From Gibbula magus (taxonomy: Eukaryota; Mollusca; Gastropoda; Trochida; Trochidae), in the NCBI GenBank assembly GCA_936450465.1, contig OW388305.1, positions 37,581,187 through 37,645,186 of the forward strand: DNA of 64,000 nucleotides. The letters run 5' to 3'. This document shows, one piece after another, positions 59,564-64,000 of this stretch; the first letter of the stretch is position 1; every line of letters starts with the position of its first letter. The notes below the pieces were generated by a model, which was not told where the DNA came from, searched no databases, and saw nothing but the letters and a program-made list of their open reading frames with translations. Both the position numbers and the translations under genes were made by a program.

Positions 59564-59565
<2 letters not shown>

Positions 59566-59574
59566 TTCTGTCAA

Positions 59575-59824
59575 CTTATATTGAATTCAGATCCCTTATC
59601 AGATTGAAAAATACCAAGTATATGATATTGTGTTTTTTCTGTCAAGGCTTTCACCACCTTTGGTAGACTTGAGTGGATAGACCCAAAGATAACGTGAAAA
59701 TAAATCGAATCTTAAATTGACCATTAGCTTTCACAGCTTCGAATAACTTCTTTGGTACGGCATAACTACCAGCATGTTTTGGATCATAATAAATCTTGCT
59801 CAAGTACTCTTCCCAAGCTGCCAT
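59575..59824 (-). pseudogene. Retroviral-type integrase remnant of the Polinton
   Basis: ATG 59824 opens a frame (AAWEEYLSKIYYDPKHAGSY...LFEAV) that matches the N-terminus of Maverick/adintovirus integrases. After about 38 codons the sequence jumps, by deletion, to pieces of the catalytic core in other frames: DLFSRYLWVYPLKS (second beta-strand region after the first catalytic Asp) and FQSDKGSEFN (second catalytic Asp). The zinc-binding HHCC part, the first Asp and everything after the second Asp are missing; a TA microsatellite occupies the 3' side. It has at least two frame changes and an internal deletion and is non-functional. Confidence 0.75.
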
Positions 59825-59939
59825 GATGGATAAATCGGCCTATCCTATATCATTCACTCTATTTATATATCTACAAAAAAGAAGACCAACACAAGAAAAA
59901 TACATACAATATGTTTATTACAATATCATGATATACCAA

Positions 59940-60290
59940 TCACACTGTTGAACCAAGGTAACATGTTTTGCCAGTAGTATCACTCTTTTGGTTTGGTTGT
60001 CCTACCATTCTAAGATAGTGACAATCAGGGGACCTTTTCCCGTGTTCTACCCAGGGATCATCCGTAGACATCCATCCCTTAAGACGAATATTACATTCGA
60101 AACATACACACAAGTCTCCTCTGTTCTGGTAAACAAGTCCTGCATGAGCCATATCTTCAGCACTCTGCTTCATTTGAATTGGCCAGTTCTTAAATGAATC
60201 TAGTCTTTCCACAAACAAACTCCAGTCACATTTAGGTTGCAATGCACAGCAATCAGTAAAAAAAAGTCTCATCAGGACATCCACACACAT
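59940..60290 (-). CDS. BIR-domain (IAP-like) protein 1 of the Polinton
   Basis: 116 residues from ATG 60290. A single BIR covers residues 28-94: RLDSFKNWP, then CFEC-x16-H-x6-C (zinc ligands Cys63, Cys66, His83, Cys90) with STDDPWVEH. There is no RING or second BIR. Compared with gene 2, the homologous ATG is at 60294 in another frame, and a T8 run (60257-60264 region) has shifted the frame. Translation must therefore start at 60290 with a different first dozen residues (MCVDVLMRLFF). BIR proteins of this size in viruses can restrain caspases or other death signalling, but activity here is inference. Upstream motif GACGTGTTTTTAGTCGCTCT matches that of gene 2. Confidence 0.8.
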   Translation of the reverse strand: MCVDVLMRLFFTDCCALQPKCDWSLFVERLDSFKNWPIQMKQSAEDMAHAGLVYQNRGDLCVCFECNIRLKGWMSTDDPWVEHGKRSPDCHYLRMVGQPNQKSDTTGKTCYLGSTV

Positions 60291-60410
60291 CCATAGTATC
60301 AGAGCGACTAAAAACACGTCTGTACAGTTCTGAGTCTAATGAAAGAATAACCTCCTACGGTCAGGATTACACCAAAAAAAATAAAAAATACCAGTTCATG
60401 TACAATAAGT

Positions 60411-60743
60411 TTATACCCTATTGGATCTGGGATACATCTCCGTTTTCCATATTACCCCTACCATACGTAAATAGTCGCAGTCTGGGGACCACTTTTCGTG
60501 TTCCACCCAGGGGTCATCAATAGACATCCAGTCTTTGAGACGAATACCACATTTAAAACAAATACACGAGTCACCACGGTTCAGATAATAGAGTCCTGCT
60601 TGAGCCAAATCTCTGGGTTTTTGTTTCATTTGCAAAGGCCAGCCCTTGAAAGAATCAAGTCGCTTCTCAAATGATGTCCAGTTAGAATTTACTGAAAATC
60701 CACTGCAATCAGCAACAACAGTCTCATACCCAAAGGAATCCAT
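60411..60743 (-). CDS. BIR-domain (IAP-like) protein 2 of the Polinton
   Basis: 110 residues from ATG 60743, intact. The BIR spans residues 28-93: KRLDSFKGWPLQMKQK, AQAGLYYLNRGDSC, CFKC-x16-H-x6-C (Cys62, Cys65, His82, Cys89), with DDPWVEH. It is paralogous to gene 1 in the same orientation and is the cargo gene closest to the right TIR. Upstream, GACGTGTTTTTATACAATCG includes a TATA-like TTTTATA about 20 bases before the ATG. A lone BIR without RING resembles survivin-like or viral IAP fragments more than full cellular IAPs. Confidence 0.85.
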   Translation of the reverse strand: MDSFGYETVVADCSGFSVNSNWTSFEKRLDSFKGWPLQMKQKPRDLAQAGLYYLNRGDSCICFKCGIRLKDWMSIDDPWVEHEKWSPDCDYLRMVGVIWKTEMYPRSNRV

Positions 60744-60785
60744 GCTATAAGAGCGATTGTATAAAAACACGTCTTAACAGTTCAA
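60744..60785 (-). promoter_or_regulatory. Shared 5' motif of the two BIR genes
   Basis: On the minus strand, AGACTTTGAACTGTTAAGACG then TGTTTTTATA...TCGCTCTTATAGC precedes gene 2. AGACTCAGAACTGTACAGACG then TGTTTTTAGT...CGCTCTGATACT (about 60295-60337) precedes gene 1. Conservation over some 45 bases just before the start suggests a duplicated promoter, with the TATA-like part kept only for gene 2. Confidence 0.5.
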
Positions 60786-60820
60786 AGTCTAGAACTATAC
60801 TGAACTTCACCAGTTGATAT

Positions 60821-61005
60821 AGTCACTGAGAACACCTGTGCTACAGGTCTGGACATAAAATGAGAAATCAGTTTGACCGAATTTTAAGCAAATCGGTCAA
60901 CTCAATTAATTTAAGACTATACAAGCCCATTCAAAAAAAATATCCAATGCAGAAAAAAATATCCTATGTATTAAAAAAATAGATTATGCAGGCATTACTA
61001 CTACT
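60821..61005. repeat. Polinton terminal inverted repeat, right
   Basis: Reverse complement of 53970-54153. Ends ...GGCATTACTACTACT at 61005. Confidence 0.92.
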
Positions 61006-61011
61006 TGTCTA
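61006..61011. repeat. Polinton target-site duplication, right
   Basis: TGTCTA, matching 53964-53969. The pre-insertion intron would have held one copy. Confidence 0.9.
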
Positions 61012-61487
61012 CACAAAATATAATTATTCTAGACTTTCGCATTTTGCAAGGGAGAAGTAACAAGTAAATGTTGAAGGCGTGACATCAATACCTTGTCTGA
61101 TCAATTCTAACATGGCATTAATAGCATCTTGAAATATGCTTATCCTAAACATTGAGGATAGATCCTGACGCTCCCAAGAGCCCCACCCACACCCTCGTTG
61201 ATCTGTGGTCATCCCCTACCCCCAGTCCTTCTGGGCGGACCTAGCTGCCCTACACATCCTTCTGGTTGATAGTTGGGCAATGAAATTCACAAATCTTGAT
61301 CTCAATCAACAATTTTTAAATTAAGGTTCAACTTTACCCATAATTCATCACACGCGCCAGTCTGAAGTTCGTAGTGGGCCGTACTACGAGGTAGCAAAGT
61401 GCAGCAAGTCTGATATTTGTCAGTGATTGCCAACAATGGTCACCCACTCATTGCCGATGAAATGAATAAAGATCTCTCTATACATAC
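61012..61487. other. Intron 1 of the XPG-like gene, right of the Polinton
   Basis: A minus frame at 61024-61212 (QDAINAMLELIRQGIDVTPS) is open, but no splice sites in phase support an exon. Nothing else is recognised. Confidence 0.4.
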
Positions 61488-62228
61488 CTGAAGACATGCT
61501 GAAACCTTTTCTGTCTGAAGAACGTTGCAAATTAGTTTTGACGGGACCGGAAGTGCATTGGCTCGTCCTAACTTAAGGTCACCTTTAATGTCAAACGTGT
61601 CTTTACAGATCAGTCTGCCACCTGGGAAAACAAGGAAGTCGGAATCGTCGCTCAATATTGCAACAGCCTTGTCATTTGAATTAAGCTCTTTCGCTATGAC
61701 GAAATCGGCTTCTCCACAAGGAATATAATGAATTTTACATCCACAGGCTTTCAGAGTTGCCTGGATTTGGACTTCCAACAATACTGGAGTAATCCTCGCC
61801 TGGTGTGAAAGGTGTTCCACCAAGATATTTCCTTTGGTCATTTCCACGACTTGGTGTACTTTCTTCACGTTCTCTGTATGACGTCTCTTCCACGTCTTGA
61901 ACTTTCGTCTCACAGTTTCATCCGAACTACCTGACGCGCCATCAACAAAGAATTCAAGCTCCAAGCCAACATCCTTCAGAGCAGTGATGAATTTGGATAG
62001 GTAAGAATCAAGCGAACCATATTCTCCGCCATCAAAGGGGAGGTAATTATTGCCAGAGATCTTGATCATGCTGGACCAGAAGTAGTCCATCACCATGTAT
62101 TCAAACGCGTAAAAGTCCACAAGGAGGACGACTCCATCTCGTTGTTTCGCTAGGTGGACGAGATCAACCTCCTCGGAGCACCTTGAGATGTTTTGGTGGC
62201 AGAATGTCATGAGACCCTTTATTCCCAT
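61488..62228 (-). CDS. XPG/FEN-fold nuclease-like protein (asteroid/FAM120B-like), coding exon 1
   Basis: ATG 62228 sits 4 bases after a good acceptor (TTGTAATTGCAG), so 5' UTR lies in an unseen upstream exon. The exon is 247 codons, ends CTTCAG|GTATGT, phase 0. Motifs of the XPG/Rad2 nuclease fold: N-terminal MGIKGLM, the acidic VLLVDFYAF (Asp38), ELEFFVDGASG (Asp96), CGEADFVIAKE (Glu173, Asp175) and ILSDDSDFLVF (Asp194/195/197). The catalytic-type acids are largely present, unlike in some FAM120 relatives. Vertebrate FAM120B is a nuclear coactivator that has this fold, and insect asteroid is another relative; the role here is unproven. With five further exons the product is 574 residues and the total coding length divides by three exactly. 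The next intron contains the 7-kb Polinton. Confidence 0.85.
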
Positions 62229-62492
62229 TGTCCTGCAATTACAATGCTGTACCAACTGTTATGGTATGGGCTTCTGCCTTGTCCTGGTTCCTAAACTGTA
62301 AATATTGAAAAGAGGACAATACAGCAGGTGAAATATATATGTTAACTGTAGCTTCAAGAGGTTTATTGTTGTTGTTCGAACACGCGATCTTTAGATTGTT
62401 AACTCAGTACTTTTATCCATTTCACGATGGGTTGATAGAAACGTTACGAGTGTTTGTGCGAAGGATCCCTGTATTTTACCGTAGAGGAGTAA
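62229..62492. other. Upstream of the XPG-like coding start
   Basis: The acceptor at 62233-62232 (minus AG) implies an intron running rightward into this stretch. I cannot locate the 5' UTR exon. Confidence 0.4.
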
Positions 62493-62665
62493 TTGTGGCG
62501 GATCAAGAGAGGGTTTCAGGGGGTTCGGATCCATCCCCCTTTTGAAAAAGAATTGCAGGTAAATTTGATGAATCTCCCCGCCTCTTAAACCACCCTCTCC
62601 CCTTGCACAATAAGTGAATCCCAGCTCCTCTGAAAATTCCTTGATCCGCTTTTGGGTTAAGTGCA
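62493..62665. repeat. Small inverted-end repeat (GGCGGATCAAG)
   Basis: GGCGGATCAAGAG at the left and CTTGATCCGCTTTT at the right are inverted, enclosing GGGGGTTCGGATCCATCCCCC. The GCGGATC(A/C)AGGAATTTTC type end is a common animal MITE-like repeat. Open frames here are by-products. Confidence 0.55.
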
Positions 62666-63664
62666 AGGCGTACAAGGACGACGTGGGAAGCGTGGACAGA
62701 ACGCGTGAAAGGCAAAGTGTTGGCTGTCAATCCACAGGAACTCGATATCGTAATTAAAACGTTGGTAAAACGTAGGTAAAAAAAATACACCCTATATTAT
62801 ATAGAGTAAAGGAACAAGGGCAGGCATATTTAAGGGTCCATCAGGTCAAAATGTATGCTAAGAATAGGTGACATCCACAAATGAACGCACGTACCTATCA
62901 CCTATACATTTCCCATCAAAACCCGGCTGATTTCCACAATATGTCACTCTAAGATAACTGTAATAGCTCTCCAAACACGAAAATCGACCACAAAAACCTC
63001 TACCGTGAAAAGTACTCCGGACTCGATAACATTGGACATGCATTGGGAGCATCGAATTCGCTGCAAAAATAATTACTATTAATTACTATTAACGAACCCA
63101 CTGCTTCTAATGCATTCTCTATTACAGACTTATCTTAGTCGGCCATCAGGTCCATGTTCGTAGGGACTTTACAATATCCCTTGCTGTTAGTCAAGTAGTT
63201 TGATCGATCTGATTAAAGTAAATACATAAGCCTAAAATGTCAGCACATTTGGATCTCAGTGTTATTATTTTAATATTGAACCAGCATGTTGAGCAGATAT
63301 ACAACTATACTCACATAAGATCGCCAGCGTGTTAGCTTGAGAACGGCTGTTTTGAATTACGCTCATAAATGTATGAACAGTATGCCTTATCTAACTCTGT
63401 TGCTCTATCTAGGTCAATGTCTGAAGGTGTGTACAGTGCAGTAATCCTCTTAAAAATAACGCATGTTTTAGTCTGCAGTGTATTGATTTTCACACTATCA
63501 TACAGTTATGACTAACTTCTGACATATTTGCCGTTGTTTTTCACAAATGTATACAAAATGAACGATGAGAGATATCTAATATAATTTAGATTACAATTTA
63601 TATGGATATAAAATATATTACTACATTATTTTCTACTTATACTTTGCCAACAACACTACATACT
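62666..63664. other. Non-coding stretch
   Basis: No supported gene. The minus frame at 62858-63052 contains several Cys but no recognised framework. Confidence 0.4.
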
Positions 63665-64000
63665 TAAAGTTACATCTATTGTGTTGGTGGGGGTCAAATA
63701 TTCCAAACGTTATAAATAGTGTTACTTTATCGAGAAGAACCGACTGTTACCGAAAACTACCATGTTGGTCATAGTCCACGCAGCATATTGACGATTTGAA
63801 GGTAAAAGTAGTGATTTCTGATCGAAAACAGGACAATGCACCGCTTGTGGCGCGCGTCAATCAGTCAAACGTAATTTTCGAAACTTATTTACAAAAGGTA
63901 AAAAGGCAAATCTGTGTTGATAATGTTTAACTACTGTGCATGTAAATGAGTCGTGCAGTTTCGGTTTCTACACATGCATAATGATTTGTAATTATGATAT
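63665..64000. mobile_element. MITE family R2, copy 3 (cut by window end)
   Basis: Starts CTTAAAGTTACATCTATTGTG and is collinear with 49008-49507 (TATTCCAAACGTTATAAATA, TTTCTGATCGAAAACAGGAC, GTCAAACGTAATTTTCGAAA). The right end lies outside the window. Confidence 0.88.

Larger units (their letters stand above)
53970..61005 (-). mobile_element. Maverick/Polinton (adintovirus-like) element, internally deleted, nested in XPG-like gene
   Basis: A complete insertion 7,036 bp long. Termini are inverted repeats (53970-54153 and 60821-61005) starting AGTAGTAGTAATGCC. It is flanked by the exact 6-bp duplication TGTCTA (53964-53969 and 61006-61011). A 5'-AG terminus with a 6-bp duplication is the Polinton/Maverick signature, and the cargo agrees: packaging-type ATPase, retroviral-type integrase remnant, zinc-finger proteins and IAP-like BIR genes, all on the minus strand. 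Intact family members are usually 15-20 kb and carry protein-primed PolB, capsid genes and a maturation protease. None is recognisable here, and 54600-57280 is AT-rich with no convincing genes. It is therefore a shortened copy. The whole element lies in the first coding intron of the host gene in the same orientation. Confidence 0.9.

Noticed and set aside
61024..61212. Extra exon of the XPG-like gene between the Polinton and exon 1
   Set aside because: Exon 1 and exon 2 already join in phase 0 with matching family motifs, and no acceptor/donor pair fits this frame.

Overview
The window is AT-rich eukaryotic DNA from a marine invertebrate, most likely a mollusc. The evidence is sparse introns-and-exons coding, an agrin-type NtA exon, tRNA-derived SINEs, many short foldback elements, and dispersed repeats of the 'aaggtcaaggtcacaaggtc ... 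cggacggacagac ... gggggcata' kind that are familiar from bivalve genomes. The phylum call is inference. Nothing looks prokaryotic.

Layout. Positions 1-18 kb are mostly non-coding: foldback elements, SINEs, TA, CAGA and CT microsatellites, C-rich and ATTATTGTAAT-type minisatellites, and one possible terminal exon near 3.5-4.0 kb. At 18.2-18.7 kb (minus) lies the signal-peptide plus NtA exon of an agrin-like protein. 19-24.5 kb is repeat-rich: MITEs, the 3' end of a LINE, a roughly 1.2-kb minisatellite, and a 484-bp hAT-type MITE with a perfect 8-bp target duplication. A two-exon gene for a small secreted six-cysteine, defensin-like peptide spans 26.5-29.2 kb (plus); its 5' flank is duplicated downstream and that copy is split by a SINE. 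30-41 kb is repeat-rich and gene-poor, with a 494-bp pogo/Tigger-type MITE at 38.7-39.2 kb. 42.0-47.4 kb holds a tandem cluster of broken copies of a secreted YWTD-like beta-propeller gene, with a Tc1/mariner transposase remnant inside it.

47.8-62.2 kb (minus) is one host gene. Six coding exons with consistent splice phases encode a 574-residue XPG/FEN-type nuclease-fold protein related to asteroid/FAM120B. Its first coding intron is 7.86 kb, and 7,036 bp of that (53970-61005) is a complete insertion of a Maverick/Polinton (adintovirus-like) element. The element has about 184-bp terminal inverted repeats beginning 5'-AG and a perfect 6-bp target-site duplication TGTCTA. On the minus strand it carries two tandem single-BIR (IAP-like) genes, a decayed retroviral-type integrase, a short basic protein overlapping the next ORF by TAATG, a zinc-finger plus FtsK/A32-type packaging ATPase broken by a repeat-driven frame change and an in-frame stop, and a C2H2/acidic region. 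No polymerase B or capsid gene is recognisable, so this looks like an internally deleted, non-autonomous copy whose best-kept genes are the anti-apoptotic-type BIR genes.

The genes do not form one pathway. The organising theme is mobile DNA: a host nuclease gene interrupted by a virus-like transposon, a secreted-protein family decaying through local duplication, and an immune-type peptide gene whose intron and flanks are full of repeats.
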